Positions 36,435 to 45,811 of a stretch of 64,000 bases of DNA are shown one piece after another (the stretch's first letter is position 1; each line of letters opens with the position of its first letter). The position numbers and the translations under genes were made by a program. Origin of the DNA: Lolliginicoccus suaedae (GTDB lineage: Bacteria > Actinomycetota > Actinomycetes > Mycobacteriales > Mycobacteriaceae); assembly GCF_008312885.1 (NCBI RefSeq), contig NZ_VSSO01000004.1, forward strand, positions 124,001 through 188,000. The letters run 5' to 3'. Under the pieces are notes generated by a model. The model did not search any database. It was not told where the DNA came from and worked only from the letters and a program-made list of their open reading frames with translations.

Positions 36435-37424
36435 TCACCAGCGGGCCCGGTGGTCCTCCACCACTCCCCTGCCACGGACCTGGTGCACCACTCCATCCGG
36501 CGAGCGGAATGTTCCCTCGAACCAGCCGAAGGGCTGGACGAACTTGCTGGCGATCACACCCGCCTCGAGATGCTCCCTGCGCTGGCCCTCGGGGTGGAAG
36601 ACAAGATCAACCGCTCCGCCGGCGGTGCGCAGGCGCCAGGGCTCGAGCGGTGCCGATCGATCGAGCTCGAAGACAGCCTGGGGCAGTGGCACGATCCCGC
36701 CTTGCCACCAGACCGCGTTCTCGAGCCCATCGAGGAAGTGGGCCACCAGGTTGATCGCGATGGGCTGGCCCGATTCCGTGGTGCCGTCGAGGCTTGCCCA
36801 GTTCCACAGCGTCTCGCGGGGCGGGTAGCCGAGGGTGAGGTCGAGCGAGGCGCGTCCGGCGAGATCAACGACGGCGTCTCTGGTGCGCGCGCTCCCCGAT
36901 GCGGCGAGCCCGGCGAACTTGCAAGTGTGATGGAAGGGCCTTCCGGGCGCCGAGCTGATTGCAGAGATCGCGAGCGGCTCGGTAGTCCCTTCGATGGTGG
37001 CTGACAGTTCCAGGTTGCGCCCGTGGTGATGCAGGTGCCACGCGCCACGGTCATGGTGGATGCGCCATGTGCTCCGCCCGCGCCCGAGCGTCCATTCGAC
37101 GCGCCAGTCCGGCGCGAACGAGCGCGGGAACCCAGCGGGGATGAGGATCTTGTCCTCGGTGAGCTGCCCGGTACGGCGGTCGTGCACGTAGCAGAAGCCG
37201 GTCGCGGTATGGCCGGCGTCGACGATCGCGAATCCGGCCGCGGCCTCCTCGGCGAAGAAGCCCGCATAGATCCACGCCTTGCGCTGGGCGCGGCGGCGCC
37301 ACGGCTGGCCGCGATCCCATTCAGTGGTGGAGAGGTCCGGGATGGGCCCGAGGTAGCGACCGTCGAGCGCGCCGGCACGCTCGCCTGGTCGGGGCAACCG
37401 GTCGGGCGCGGGCGGCAGGTGCAT
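36435..37424 (-). CDS. DUF2804 family protein
   Basis: A 329-residue soluble protein with no signal peptide. Features include AWIYAGFFAEEAAAGFAIVDAGHTA near the N-terminus, repeated beta-rich WRIHHDRGAWHLHHHG, and a LWNWASLDGTTESGQPIAINL core. These match the DUF2804 pattern of beta-sandwich proteins that resemble lipocalin/hydroxysteroid-type domains. Function unknown. It is 2 nt downstream of the small GNAT gene. DUF assignment is from memory of the motif style, so moderate. Confidence 0.65.
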   Translation of the reverse strand: MHLPPAPDRLPRPGERAGALDGRYLGPIPDLSTTEWDRGQPWRRRAQRKAWIYAGFFAEEAAAGFAIVDAGHTATGFCYVHDRRTGQLTEDKILIPAGFPRSFAPDWRVEWTLGRGRSTWRIHHDRGAWHLHHHGRNLELSATIEGTTEPLAISAISSAPGRPFHHTCKFAGLAASGSARTRDAVVDLAGRASLDLTLGYPPRETLWNWASLDGTTESGQPIAINLVAHFLDGLENAVWWQGGIVPLPQAVFELDRSAPLEPWRLRTAGGAVDLVFHPEGQRREHLEAGVIASKFVQPFGWFEGTFRSPDGVVHQVRGRGVVEDHRARW

Positions 37425-37426
37425 GA

Positions 37427-37705
37427 TCAGGCCAGCAGATCCTTGTACTCGGGGTTCTTCGCGATGAAGCCCTCGACGAACGGGCAGGCCGGGATGATCG
37501 AGAAGCCAGTGGCGCGGCTATCGTCGAGCGCGTGCTGCACTACCTTGCCGGCGATGCCCTTCCCCCGGTGGCCAGGGTCGGTGACCGTGTGGTTGAACTC
37601 GCGGATCGCGCCGGTCTCGACGTATTCGGCGTAGCCTGCCTCGTTCCCGTCGATGATGAGGGAGTAGCGGCGGGCGTCGGCGTCGTGCTTCATCGTCTCG
37701 GTCAT
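37427..37705 (-). CDS. Small GNAT-type N-acetyltransferase
   Basis: A 92-residue YidJ/Gtn1-like GNAT protein. FNHTVTDPGHRGKGIAGKVVQHALDDSR holds the acetyl-CoA-binding R/QxxGxG/A-type loop, and IIPACPFVEGFIAKNPEYKDLL is the conserved tail. GGGGAGA lies 5 nt before ATG 37705. These minimal proteins lack the usual N-terminal GNAT strands; substrates are unknown. Confidence 0.85.
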   Translation of the reverse strand: MTETMKHDADARRYSLIIDGNEAGYAEYVETGAIREFNHTVTDPGHRGKGIAGKVVQHALDDSRATGFSIIPACPFVEGFIAKNPEYKDLLA

Positions 37706-37746
37706 GCTCTCCCCAACATATGCGTCCCGCGGGTTTGTTCCCCGTG

Positions 37747-38541
37747 CTAGCGCTGGCATCGCGGGCACCAGTAGAGCTTCCGGCCGCGCAGCTCCTCCTG
37801 CTTGATGGTGGCTGCGCAGACGCGGCAGGGTTCTCCCGCGCGCCGGTACACGTAGGTACGGGGGCGTCCGGGCTGGTAGGGCGGGGCGCCGTGGTCGTGC
37901 TCGGCATCCACGGTGATCATGCGTCCTTCCCGGACTCCCACCGGCATGAGTGCGGCGAGGTCGTTCCAGAGGGCGTCCCAGTGATGACGTTCAAGATCGC
38001 GTCCAGGCCGGTGGGGCGCGATGCGCTGCCGGAACAACACCTCTGCCCGGTAGACGTTGCCGACTCCGGCGAGCACTGCCTGGTCCATCAGCAAGGCCCC
38101 GATGGGCACGCGCGAGCGTGCGATGCGCTCCCAGGCGAGATCAGGCTGGGCGTCGTGGCGCAGGGGGTCGGGACCGAGACGGTCGAGCAGTGCCGCGAGC
38201 TCGGGCGGTCCGATCAGCTCGCAGCGCGTCGGGCCGCGGAGATCGATGATGCGCGATCGCGTGGCCAGCCGCATGCGGACCTGCCCGACCGGTGGCGCAT
38301 CGCTTGCTGGAAGCGTGGTGAAGGTGCCATACAGCCCGAGATGGATGTGGACGAGCGTCCCGTCCGCGTAGCGGTGCAGCAGGTGCTTGCCCCACGCCTC
38401 GGCGGCCTCGAACGACTGCCCGTCGATTCTCCGGGCGCCCTCGGCGAAGCGCCCCTGGGGGCTGCTGGCCCGCACGCGCGCACCGGCCAGCAAGCGGGTG
38501 TGCTCGCCGGCGAGCCGGTGCAGGGTATGCCCCTCAGGCAC
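37747..38541 (-). CDS. nei: Fpg/Nei-family DNA glycosylase, Nei2-like
   Basis: A 264-residue base-excision-repair glycosylase/AP lyase. The catalytic N-terminus is MPEGHTL (P2, E3), followed by HLGLYG, the helix-two-turn-helix DQAVLAGVGNVYRAEVLF and the C-terminal zinc finger with CRVCAATIKQ and YWCPRC. The location just upstream of rpiB matches M. tuberculosis nei2. It removes oxidised pyrimidines. Confidence 0.92.
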   Translation of the reverse strand: MPEGHTLHRLAGEHTRLLAGARVRASSPQGRFAEGARRIDGQSFEAAEAWGKHLLHRYADGTLVHIHLGLYGTFTTLPASDAPPVGQVRMRLATRSRIIDLRGPTRCELIGPPELAALLDRLGPDPLRHDAQPDLAWERIARSRVPIGALLMDQAVLAGVGNVYRAEVLFRQRIAPHRPGRDLERHHWDALWNDLAALMPVGVREGRMITVDAEHDHGAPPYQPGRPRTYVYRRAGEPCRVCAATIKQEELRGRKLYWCPRCQR

Positions 38542-38568
38542 GGGCCGCGCCCAGCGCGCCGCGGGGCA

Positions 38569-39042
38569 TCACGCGCCTGGAACGACCGGGGCCTCGCCGG
38601 AGTTCTCGTACTCGGCGAGGATGTCGATGCGCCGCTGGTGGCGGGCCTCGTCGGACCACTCGGTGGCCAGGAACGCCTCGACGATCGCGAAGGCCTCCTC
38701 GGTGCTGTGCATGCGGCCACCGAGGCCGATGAGCTGCGCGTTGTTGTGCTGGCGGGCAAGCTTGGCCGTCTCGACGCTCCAGGCGAGCGCGCAGCGCGCA
38801 CCGGGCACCTTGTTGGCGGCGATCTGCTCGCCGTTGCCGGAGCCACCAAGGACGATTCCGAGGCTGCCGGGGTCAGCGACGACCTTGCGGGCCGCATCGA
38901 TGCAGAACGCGGGATAGTCGTCGAGGGCGTCGTACTCGAAGGCACCGCAGTCGGTGACATCGTGCCCGAGGGAGGTGAGATGGTCCTTGATGAGATTCTT
39001 CAGCTCGAAGCCGGCATGGTCGGCACCTAGGTAAACGCGCAT
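38569..39042 (-). CDS. rpiB: Ribose-5-phosphate isomerase B
   Basis: Interconverts ribulose-5-phosphate and ribose-5-phosphate. The 157-residue protein from ATG 39042 starts MRVYLGADHAGFELK. GGSGNGEQIAANKV carries the glutamate used as catalytic base in the mycobacterial type, where the E. coli enzyme has cysteine. HNNAQLIGLGGRM follows. It sits 27 nt upstream of nei. Confidence 0.95.
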   Translation of the reverse strand: MRVYLGADHAGFELKNLIKDHLTSLGHDVTDCGAFEYDALDDYPAFCIDAARKVVADPGSLGIVLGGSGNGEQIAANKVPGARCALAWSVETAKLARQHNNAQLIGLGGRMHSTEEAFAIVEAFLATEWSDEARHQRRIDILAEYENSGEAPVVPGA

Positions 39043-39151
39043 GGCCCCGATTCTGCCAGCCCCGGCGCGGAACCGACGCATCGGCACGGAAAGGTCGCTG
39101 GATCGAGGGTGCTCGGCGGAATGCTCGCGTGGCAAAAGCACCGGAAACCGC

Positions 39152-39201
39152 CAAACGCGATAGAAGCCGACCTGGTTGCGCGGCAGCTTCTATCGCGTTT
39201 G
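39152..39201. repeat. Dispersed palindrome, family A, copy 2
   Basis: Perfect 16-bp inverted repeat with the same arms as copy 1 (CAAACGCGATAGAAGC at 39152-39167; complement at 39186-39201) and an 18-nt loop of different sequence. The left flank AAAGCACCGGAAACCG (39135-39150) matches the right flank of copy 1 in reverse complement. It lies between rpiB and the MpaB-family gene, 87 nt past the latter's stop. Confidence 0.85.
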
Positions 39202-39287
39202 CGGCTCGGGGCCGGGGCTAGGGGCAGGGACGCCTCCGGGGAGGCACTGGCATCGCTCCGGAAGGGCCCGCCGCTACCCCGTGAGCC

Positions 39288-40367
39288 TCACGCGATGGCG
39301 CCGATGTGCTGCTCGGACTCGATGATGCCCTCGTCGCTGGGCTTCTCTCCCTTGCCGAACACGCGATCATGCTGCTTGGCGCGCAGCTCCGGGTGCGCGT
39401 CCACCGGCAGCTCATAGCCATACTTGGCCTGTGCCTCGCGCGGGGTCATGGTGATCGGGTTCTCGGCCGGGATGTCGAGCAGCACGGGCATGGCGATCTC
39501 GAGCGCGGCCGGGGCGATCATCTTCATCAGCAGCATCGAGAGGTTGATCGACCGATGCATGGCAGCGTGGAAGACCTTGTTCGGCGGCACGATCAGCAGG
39601 TCGAGCAGCGGGCCCTGCCGCAGCCCGCACATCTGGCGCATGTACTGCGGGTAGGTGGAGATGATGCCGTGGCGCAGCACGTACAGCAGGGGGCTCATCG
39701 CCTTCTTCTGCCACGCTGGCATGTCGGGCGGCAGCGCCACGTCGAGGCCGAGGATGAAGTGCACCATGTCCTGCGCCGCTTCGGAGGCGGCGAGGTGCGG
39801 GCGCCAGTCCTCGAAGTACGCGATGACGTCCTCTCGGGAGCGTGGCACGGTCGCGGGGTCGATGGTTTGCAGCTCGGCGGCCCGGGCGCACTCCTCCCAG
39901 AACTGTGCCTCCTCGCTGGGCGAGAGGCGGCCGGGGCCGAACTTCTCGTAGCAATAGAGGATCGAGTGCCACGCTGTCACGTGGATCCATAGCTGGGAGC
40001 TCGGCTTGTTGGCGTCGTAGGCCGAACCGGTCACTGGATCGTTGCCGATCGCTTTCGAGTGGACCTTGACGAGCACGTCCGCTGCCTTGGCGGTGGGCTC
40101 GGTGGCGCCGAAGGCGACCATGGCGAAGTAGCGCATGGTGCGTCCGTAGCGGGTGTGGGGGCGGTACCTCACTCCTCCCGCCTGGACGACTGCCGCAGCG
40201 AGGTTGGGGTCGAGGTGCTCGATGGTCACCGCGCGCGCGAAGCCGAGGATGTACGAGGTGGGGTGGCTCCACACCTTCCAGGCAACCGAGCCAGGCCCGA
40301 AGAAGCCGTAGTCAGCGTGCGGGGCGAACTCCTGGCGGAGCGCGGATCTGGTCTTGATCCCGAGCAT
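39288..40367 (-). CDS. MpaB/latex-clearing-protein-like oxygenase (DUF2236)
   Basis: A 359-residue protein of the DUF2236 group, which includes latex-clearing protein and MpaB heme-b oxygenases. Typical elements are GPGSVAWKVWSHPTSYILGFARA near the N-terminus, RTMRYFAMVAFG, LWIHVTAWHSI (heme-associated histidines) and the helical C-terminal half. No signal peptide is seen, so it is probably intracellular. AAGGAGG lies 8 nt before ATG 40367. A divergent TetR gene and shared operator suggest substrate-inducible control. Substrate unknown. Confidence 0.82.
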   Translation of the reverse strand: MLGIKTRSALRQEFAPHADYGFFGPGSVAWKVWSHPTSYILGFARAVTIEHLDPNLAAAVVQAGGVRYRPHTRYGRTMRYFAMVAFGATEPTAKAADVLVKVHSKAIGNDPVTGSAYDANKPSSQLWIHVTAWHSILYCYEKFGPGRLSPSEEAQFWEECARAAELQTIDPATVPRSREDVIAYFEDWRPHLAASEAAQDMVHFILGLDVALPPDMPAWQKKAMSPLLYVLRHGIISTYPQYMRQMCGLRQGPLLDLLIVPPNKVFHAAMHRSINLSMLLMKMIAPAALEIAMPVLLDIPAENPITMTPREAQAKYGYELPVDAHPELRAKQHDRVFGKGEKPSDEGIIESEQHIGAIA

Positions 40368-40389
40368 GGGCGTGGTCCTCCTTGAATTA

Positions 40390-40431
40390 CTACAGCATTG
40401 TAGGTTCAGCGAAGTTTACACTACTGCAGTA
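40390..40431. promoter_or_regulatory. Operator region between MpaB-family and TetR genes
   Basis: Two dyads lie in the 74-nt divergent gap: CTACA-N4-TGTAG (40390-40403) and TACTGCAGTA (40422-40431). Their half-sites share TACTnCAG (TTACTACAG and CTACTGCAG). The first overlaps TACAAT, a good minus-strand -10 (40397-40402) for the oxygenase gene. TACACT (40417-40422) could be the plus-strand -10 for tetR. Confidence 0.55.
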
Positions 40432-40441
40432 ACGTCAAGGA

Positions 40442-41098
40442 GTGACTTCAGGCACGGATCCGGCCCCACGCAAGCGCCGCCGCTACGCCCCACGCATGCC
40501 CATCGAGCAACGCCGCGAGCAACTGCTCGATGCCGCGCTGCGCGTCGTCGTCCGCGACGGGTACGACAATGTCTCCATCGAAGCGATCGCGCAGGAGTCA
40601 GGAGTTACCCGCCCGGTGGTCTACAGCGCCTATGACGGCCTCGAGCCACTCCTGCACGCCCTCCTCGACCGCACCCAGCGCCGCGCGCTGGCGTCCGCGT
40701 TGCGACTCATCCCCACCGATGCCGGGACAGGTGACGTCGACGACTGGATCCTCGATGGCGTCTCCGGCCTCATCGACCTCGTGCGGCAGCAACCAGAGAT
40801 CTGGAAGCCGGTGCTCGGCATCACCACCAACACGCCAGCGATGGTCCGGGACCGGATCGAGGCGACCCGGGACCTCATCCGCGGCTACATCGCCGACGCC
40901 CTGCGCCTCGGCCTCGAGCAGCGCGGCGGCCCCTGGCTCGACGTCGAAGTGCTCGCGCACCTCGTGCTCGTCACCACGGAGCACTTCGGCCGACTCATGC
41001 TCGAGGATCCGCCCCGCTACACCAGGGACCGCCTCGTTGATGCACTCCGGGGGCTGCTCGAGGCGACCCGGCCGCCCGAGCAGGAACCAGCGGACTAG
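40442..41098 (+). CDS. TetR-family transcriptional regulator
   Basis: A 218-residue TetR regulator. The helix-turn-helix lies in [40 protein letters not shown] split over residues 26-65, with a diverse all-helical ligand domain behind. The start is GTG 40442 (AAGGA directly abuts it); ATG 40497 is an alternative but would have no ribosome site. It probably represses the divergent oxygenase gene and itself. Its stop overlaps that of the convergent nitroreductase gene. Confidence 0.88.
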   Translation: MTSGTDPAPRKRRRYAPRMPIEQRREQLLDAALRVVVRDGYDNVSIEAIAQESGVTRPVVYSAYDGLEPLLHALLDRTQRRALASALRLIPTDAGTGDVDDWILDGVSGLIDLVRQQPEIWKPVLGITTNTPAMVRDRIEATRDLIRGYIADALRLGLEQRGGPWLDVEVLAHLVLVTTEHFGRLMLEDPPRYTRDRLVDALRGLLEATRPPEQEPAD

Positions 41099-41706
41099 TC
41101 GAACACCGGATCCTCGGCGCGCGTGCGCTTGAGCTCGAAGAAGTGCGGGTAGGACGCGAGCGCGACGGCACCGTCCCAGATCTTGCCCGCCGTTTCCCCG
41201 CGCGGGATGCGGGAGAGCACGGGCCCGAAGAACGCGGTCCCATTGATGTGGATCGTGGGCGTGCCCACGTCATCACCAACCTTGTCCATGCCTGCATGAT
41301 GGCTCGCCCGCAGGACCTCGTCATGCGCGTCGCTCGTGGCAGCCTCGGCGAGGCTCGCGGGCAGCCCGGTCTCGGCGAGCGCCTCGCGCACTACCTCCAT
41401 GCGGTCGCTCATGCCCTTGTTGTGGATGCGCTCCCCCATCGCCGTGTAGAGCGGGCCGAGCACCTCGGGGCCGTGCTGCTGCTCGGCGGCGATGAGCACC
41501 CGCACCGGCCCGAGGGTGCTGTCGAGCATGTCGCGATAACCCTCCGGGATGTCCTTGCCCTCGTTGAGCACATACAGGCTCATCACGTGGAACCGGACGT
41601 CGATATCGCGCACGTCCTGGACCTCGAGGATCCACCGGGAGGTGATCCAGCACCACGGGCAAGCAGGGTCGAACCAGAAGTCAACGCGGTCGCGGGTATC
41701 TGGCAT
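41095..41706 (-). CDS. Mycothiol-dependent nitroreductase-like DsbA-fold protein
   Basis: A 203-residue thioredoxin/DsbA-fold protein with active site C16-P-W-C19 (FDPACPWCW) and cis-proline segment VGTPTIHI. It matches the M. tuberculosis Rv2466c type, a mycothiol-dependent reductase that activates nitro-prodrugs and takes part in oxidative-stress defence. Gene order (rpiB, this gene, pepN) agrees, although the MpaB and SGNH genes are inserted. ATG 41706 has AGAGG 7 nt upstream. Confidence 0.88.
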   Translation of the reverse strand: MPDTRDRVDFWFDPACPWCWITSRWILEVQDVRDIDVRFHVMSLYVLNEGKDIPEGYRDMLDSTLGPVRVLIAAEQQHGPEVLGPLYTAMGERIHNKGMSDRMEVVREALAETGLPASLAEAATSDAHDEVLRASHHAGMDKVGDDVGTPTIHINGTAFFGPVLSRIPRGETAGKIWDGAVALASYPHFFELKRTRAEDPVFD

Positions 41707-41754
41707 CAGCAATCCTCTCGATCGGGGGCGCCCGGCACGCGGGCGCTAGCTGGG

Positions 41755-42651
41755 TCAACGCACGCGCTTGCGGAACTCTTCCTTGATGTACCCCTGGAAG
41801 ATCCTGGAGAAGCCCGCGTTGCCGGTGTTGTTGGGGTGCATGCTCAGCGACGTCGAGGTCGTGACATTGCCCTCGTACCACTTGAGCGGCTTGGGCTGGC
41901 AGGCATCATGGCCCACACTGCGCGAGGCCAGGTCGACGTAGGTGATGCCGGCATGATCAGCCGCGGCCTTGATGATGGCGTTCATCCGATCCTGGTAGTC
42001 GGCGATGAACCGGGCATCGGCATCGCTGGCGGGAACCGACGGCCAGCAGCCCCGGTTGCCCACCGTGCCGCCGTGGCTCGCAAGGAAGATCAATGCCTTC
42101 GGCGCGCGCTCCTGGAGCGTGCCGAGCAGCCGATCGAGCCGGGGCCGCAGCGGTCGCAGCGACTCCATCGCGGCGATGCGGGTCTCGGGATCGTTGCGGC
42201 ACTCACGGTCCCCGCCCTCGTCCTTGGTGAAGCACCGCCGAGCGATGTCATACCACCGCACATCGTTGCCGCCGATGCTGATCGTGATGAGCGTTGTCTC
42301 AGGGGTGACGGCGTCGAGCTGCAGCGGCTTCGGGCCACTGCGGGTCTCCTGCGGCATGTCGAGGATGTCCTCGACGGTCGCGCCACTGCACGCGGCGAAG
42401 GTGAAGAACTCCGGCCGCAGCCACTCCGAGAGCAATCGCGGATAGGACTCGGCGGTGCGCCCGCAGCTGTCGTTGAGGAACTGCAGGGTCGACGGGCCGG
42501 CCGCGCGGGAATCACCGAGCGCCACGTAGTGCTCGCTCGTGCGGGGAGCGCTCGCGCCAGGCATCGCGACCAGCGCCAGACCGAGGACGAGGAGCAGGCC
42601 GATCGCGGAGATCACGCGGCGGATCCCGCGCGGGGGCCGTGCTAGCGGCAT
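41755..42651 (-). CDS. Secreted SGNH/GDSL-type esterase
   Basis: A 298-residue exported hydrolase. The signal peptide has RGIRR, a hydrophobic core (about residues 13-30) and cleavage after ASA (35). Catalytic Ser48 is in VALGDSRAAGP (block I), the ISIGGND block III follows, and the histidine is in SMHPNNTG near the C-terminus (block V). Six or more cysteines suggest disulfides. It probably cleaves esters outside the cell (lipid or cell-envelope). The start is ATG 42651; GTG 42690 is possible. Confidence 0.85.
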   Translation of the reverse strand: MPLARPPRGIRRVISAIGLLLVLGLALVAMPGASAPRTSEHYVALGDSRAAGPSTLQFLNDSCGRTAESYPRLLSEWLRPEFFTFAACSGATVEDILDMPQETRSGPKPLQLDAVTPETTLITISIGGNDVRWYDIARRCFTKDEGGDRECRNDPETRIAAMESLRPLRPRLDRLLGTLQERAPKALIFLASHGGTVGNRGCWPSVPASDADARFIADYQDRMNAIIKAAADHAGITYVDLASRSVGHDACQPKPLKWYEGNVTTSTSLSMHPNNTGNAGFSRIFQGYIKEEFRKRVR

Positions 42652-42783
42652 CGGGGTGGGTCTCCTCGGTTCTCGCGGCAAGGTCGGCACGACCGTCTCG
42701 ACGAACCAACGTACACACCGTGGCGGCCCGGCGCACCGGCCGCGCTGCCCGTCCGGCGAGACCAGGCCGGGCCAAAAGAAAAT

Positions 42784-42820
42784 CCGGCCCGGTCACGCTT
42801 GATTGTCGTGACCAGGCCGG
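42784..42820. repeat. Long hairpin in the SGNH-pepN gap
   Basis: CCGGCC-C-GGTCACG (42784-42797) pairs with CGTGACC-A-GGCCGG (42807-42820) with one C/A mismatch and a 9-nt loop. It lies upstream of both neighbouring genes, so it is not an obvious terminator of either. Confidence 0.6.
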
Positions 42821-43015
42821 GTCTTCCCGCGCCCCCACAAATACAGCTGCGGGCCCGCCAAGTGGGCTGGGCGGCTAGCGCCAGACCATCACCCGACGCA
42901 TCGCCGATGTTGACTGCACATGAAGTTGCAGGCACCCCTCGCGGTGGCGATCGCATCGCTGCATGGACTTATCCTCGCACGTCGGACGCATCCGCGGGAT
43001 GGCCCCCGAGAATTT

Positions 43016-43031
43016 GTGAGTGGATTCACCG
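43016..43031 (+). promoter_or_regulatory. CRP/GlxR-like site upstream of pepN
   Basis: TGTGA-GTGGAT-TCACC matches TGTGA-N6-TCACA at 9 of 10 positions. It is 167 nt upstream of the pepN start, within the divergent promoter region. Confidence 0.4.
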
Positions 43032-43197
43032 CATACCGCTCAGCGGGATTTTCCTGTGAGCGGAAATCACGGCAACGCCCGGTGTCCACGGTGACGAGGG
43101 GCTCCCCACGGCGCATGATGGGGGGTGCTGGATCGGCATGCCCCGTGCCGGCCATGCCTGATGATCATCCGAACACCACGGCAGAAAGGCACTCCTC

Positions 43198-45777
43198 GTG
43201 GCAGCTCCAAACCTGACCCGGGACCAGGCGCGGGAACGCGCTGGCATCCTCTCGATCGAAAGCTACACCGTGCACATCGACGTCACCGATGGCCACGGCC
43301 AGCCGGGCACGGAGACGTTCCGCTCCCGCACCGTTGCTCGCTTCGCCGCCACGCCAGGTACCTCGACGTTCATCGACCTGATCGCCACGAGGATCCACGA
43401 GGCCACGCTCAATGGCGCCACGGTCGACACCTCCGGCTACTCCCACGAGGAGGGCCTCGCCCTCGACGCGCTCGCCGCATCCAATGAGCTAGTGATCGAC
43501 GCGGAGCTCGAGTACTCGCATACCGGCGAGGGCCTGCACCGCTTCGTCGATCCCGCCGACGGCGAGGTCTACCTGTACTCGCAGTTCGAGACCGCCGATG
43601 CCAAGCGCATGTTCGCCTGCTTCGACCAGCCCGACCTCAAGGCCGTGTTCGACTTCTCCGTGACCGCCCCCGAGCACTGGGAGGTCATCACCAACGGCGC
43701 CGAGACCAGCCGCGATGGGCTGGTGCGGACTTTCGCCACCACGCCGCGGATGAGCACCTACCTCGCGGCGCTCGTGGCGGGCCCCTACGCGAAGTGGACC
43801 GACACCTATCGCGATGAGCATGGCGAGATCCCGCTGGGCATCTTCTGCCGCGCATCGCTGGCCGAGCACATGGACGCCGACCGGCTGTTCACCGAGACCA
43901 AGCAGGGCTTCGGCTTCTATCACCGCAACTTCGAGATCCCCTACGCCTTCGGCAAGTACGACCAGCTCTTCGTCCCCGAGTTCAACGCCGGCGCGATGGA
44001 GAACGCGGGCGCGGTCACCTACCTCGAGGACTACGTCTTCCGCAGCCGCGTCACCCGCTACCTCTACGAGCGGCGCGCCGAGACCGTGCTGCACGAGATG
44101 GCGCACATGTGGTTCGGCGACCTCGTGACCATGCTCTGGTGGGACGACCTGTGGCTCAACGAATCGTTCGCCACTTTCGCCTCGGTGCTGTGCCAGGCCG
44201 AGGCCACCGAGTACACCAACGCGTGGACGTCGTTCGCCAACGTCGAGAAGGCATGGGCGTACCGGCAGGACCAGCTTCCCTCCACCCACCCCATCGCCGC
44301 GGACATCCCCGATCTCGAGGCAGTGGAGGTCAACTTCGACGGCATCACCTACGCCAAGGGCGCGAGCGTGCTCAAGCAGCTCGTCGCCTACGTGGGCCTC
44401 GAGGACTTCCTCGCCGGGCTGCGCGCCTACTTCCGCGAGCACGCCTACGGCAACGCCACCTTCGATGACCTCCTGCGCGCCCTCGAGGCATCCTCGGGCC
44501 GCGACCTCTCGGACTGGGGCGACCAGTGGCTGCGCACCACCGGCCTGAACACCCTCGCGCCCGAGTTCACCGTCGACGAGGACGGCAACTACGCCTCGTT
44601 CGCCGTGGTGCAGGGCGGCGCGGAGCCAGGCGCGGGCGAGCGACGCACCCACCGCATCGCGGTCGGCGTGTACGGCGATGACGAGTCCGGGCGCCTCGTG
44701 CGGCAGCGCCGCATCGAGCTCGACGTCGACGGCGAGCGCACCGAGCTTCCTGATCTCGTCGGCACGCCGCGCGGCGCGCTCATCCTCGTCAACGACGATG
44801 ACCTCACCTACTGCTCGCTGCGCCTCGATGATGATTCGCTGCGCACCGCGGTGGAGCGCATCGGCGACATCAGCGAATCGCTCCCCCGCACCCTGGTGTG
44901 GTCGGCCGCGTGGGAGATGACGCGCAACGCGCAGATGCGCTCCCGCGACTTCGCCGCGCTCGTGCAGCGTGGCATCGGCACCGAGAGCGAGGTCGGCGTG
45001 GTTCAACGGCTCCTGCTGCAGGCAGCCACCGCCATCGGCTCCTACGCTGAGCCAGCCTGGGCGGACGAGACCGGCTGGCCTGGGTTCGCCGACACGCTGC
45101 TCGAGCAGGCCCGCACCGCCGAGGCAGGCTCGGACCATCAGCTCGCGTTCGTCAACGCGTTGTGCGCTGCCCGCCTCGAGGACCGTCATGCCGACGTGCT
45201 CGGGACCGCGCTCTCCGAGAGCCCCGACGCCGCCGGGTTCCCTGGCCTCACTGTCGACACCGATCTGCGCTGGCGCCTCATCCAGGCGCTCGCCGCAGCG
45301 GGCCGGATCGACGCGGACACCGACGGCACGCCGCGCATCGACGAGGAGGCAGCGCGCGATAACACCTCCACCGGCGCGCGGCAGGCCGCGCAGGCCGCCG
45401 CGATGCGCCCGCGCGCGGATGCCAAGGCACACGTGTGGGAGAGCGTCATCAATGACAGCTCCCTCTCCCACACGCTGACACGCTCGATGATCGGCGGATT
45501 CTCCCAGCCCGGCCAGGCAGCACTGCTCGAGGGCTACGCGGATCGATACTTCGCCGCGATCCCCGGCATCTGGCGGGACCGCACCAGCGAGGTCGCCCAG
45601 ACCATCGTGATCGGCCTCTATCCGGCCTGGGACATCAGCGAGGCAGGCTTGCGGCGCGCCGACGAGTTCCTCGCCGGGGACCATTCCGCGGCGCTGCGCC
45701 GCCTCGTCATCGAGGGCCGGGCCGGGATCGAGCGGTCCCTGCGAGCACGCGCGTTCGACGCCTCCTCCGGGAAGTAG
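43198..45777 (+). CDS. pepN: Aminopeptidase N (M1 family)
   Basis: An 859-residue zinc metallo-aminopeptidase from GTG 43198 (AGAAAGG about 10 nt upstream). The exopeptidase motif GAMEN is in NAGAMENAGAVTY; HEMAHMWFGDLV plus NESFA supplies the zinc ligands and catalytic glutamate. The C-terminal ERAP1-like helical region is complete. It removes N-terminal residues from peptides, probably downstream of Clp and S9 peptidases. A strong bidirectional terminator follows its stop. Confidence 0.97.
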   Translation: MAAPNLTRDQARERAGILSIESYTVHIDVTDGHGQPGTETFRSRTVARFAATPGTSTFIDLIATRIHEATLNGATVDTSGYSHEEGLALDALAASNELVIDAELEYSHTGEGLHRFVDPADGEVYLYSQFETADAKRMFACFDQPDLKAVFDFSVTAPEHWEVITNGAETSRDGLVRTFATTPRMSTYLAALVAGPYAKWTDTYRDEHGEIPLGIFCRASLAEHMDADRLFTETKQGFGFYHRNFEIPYAFGKYDQLFVPEFNAGAMENAGAVTYLEDYVFRSRVTRYLYERRAETVLHEMAHMWFGDLVTMLWWDDLWLNESFATFASVLCQAEATEYTNAWTSFANVEKAWAYRQDQLPSTHPIAADIPDLEAVEVNFDGITYAKGASVLKQLVAYVGLEDFLAGLRAYFREHAYGNATFDDLLRALEASSGRDLSDWGDQWLRTTGLNTLAPEFTVDEDGNYASFAVVQGGAEPGAGERRTHRIAVGVYGDDESGRLVRQRRIELDVDGERTELPDLVGTPRGALILVNDDDLTYCSLRLDDDSLRTAVERIGDISESLPRTLVWSAAWEMTRNAQMRSRDFAALVQRGIGTESEVGVVQRLLLQAATAIGSYAEPAWADETGWPGFADTLLEQARTAEAGSDHQLAFVNALCAARLEDRHADVLGTALSESPDAAGFPGLTVDTDLRWRLIQALAAAGRIDADTDGTPRIDEEAARDNTSTGARQAAQAAAMRPRADAKAHVWESVINDSSLSHTLTRSMIGGFSQPGQAALLEGYADRYFAAIPGIWRDRTSEVAQTIVIGLYPAWDISEAGLRRADEFLAGDHSAALRRLVIEGRAGIERSLRARAFDASSGK

Positions 45778-45811
45778 TCGCCGGGCCAGGCAGTAATACC
45801 CGATGAAAACA

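Larger units (their letters stand above)
42652..43197. other. Divergent intergenic region between SGNH esterase and pepN
   Basis: About 546 nt without a supported gene. It contains a repeated GACCAGGCCGGG (42770 and 42810 areas), a long imperfect hairpin (42784-42820), a CRP/GlxR-like site (43016-43031) and the pepN leader. It must hold the promoters of both divergent genes. Confidence 0.55.

Noticed and set aside
43056-43072. TGTGA-N7-TCACG upstream of pepN as a second CRP site
   Set aside because: Spacing is 7 instead of 6 and one half-site is imperfect.
43489-45684. A 731-codon open frame on minus opposite pepN
   Set aside because: Antisense shadow of pepN with Val/Gly/Glu-rich low-complexity sequence.
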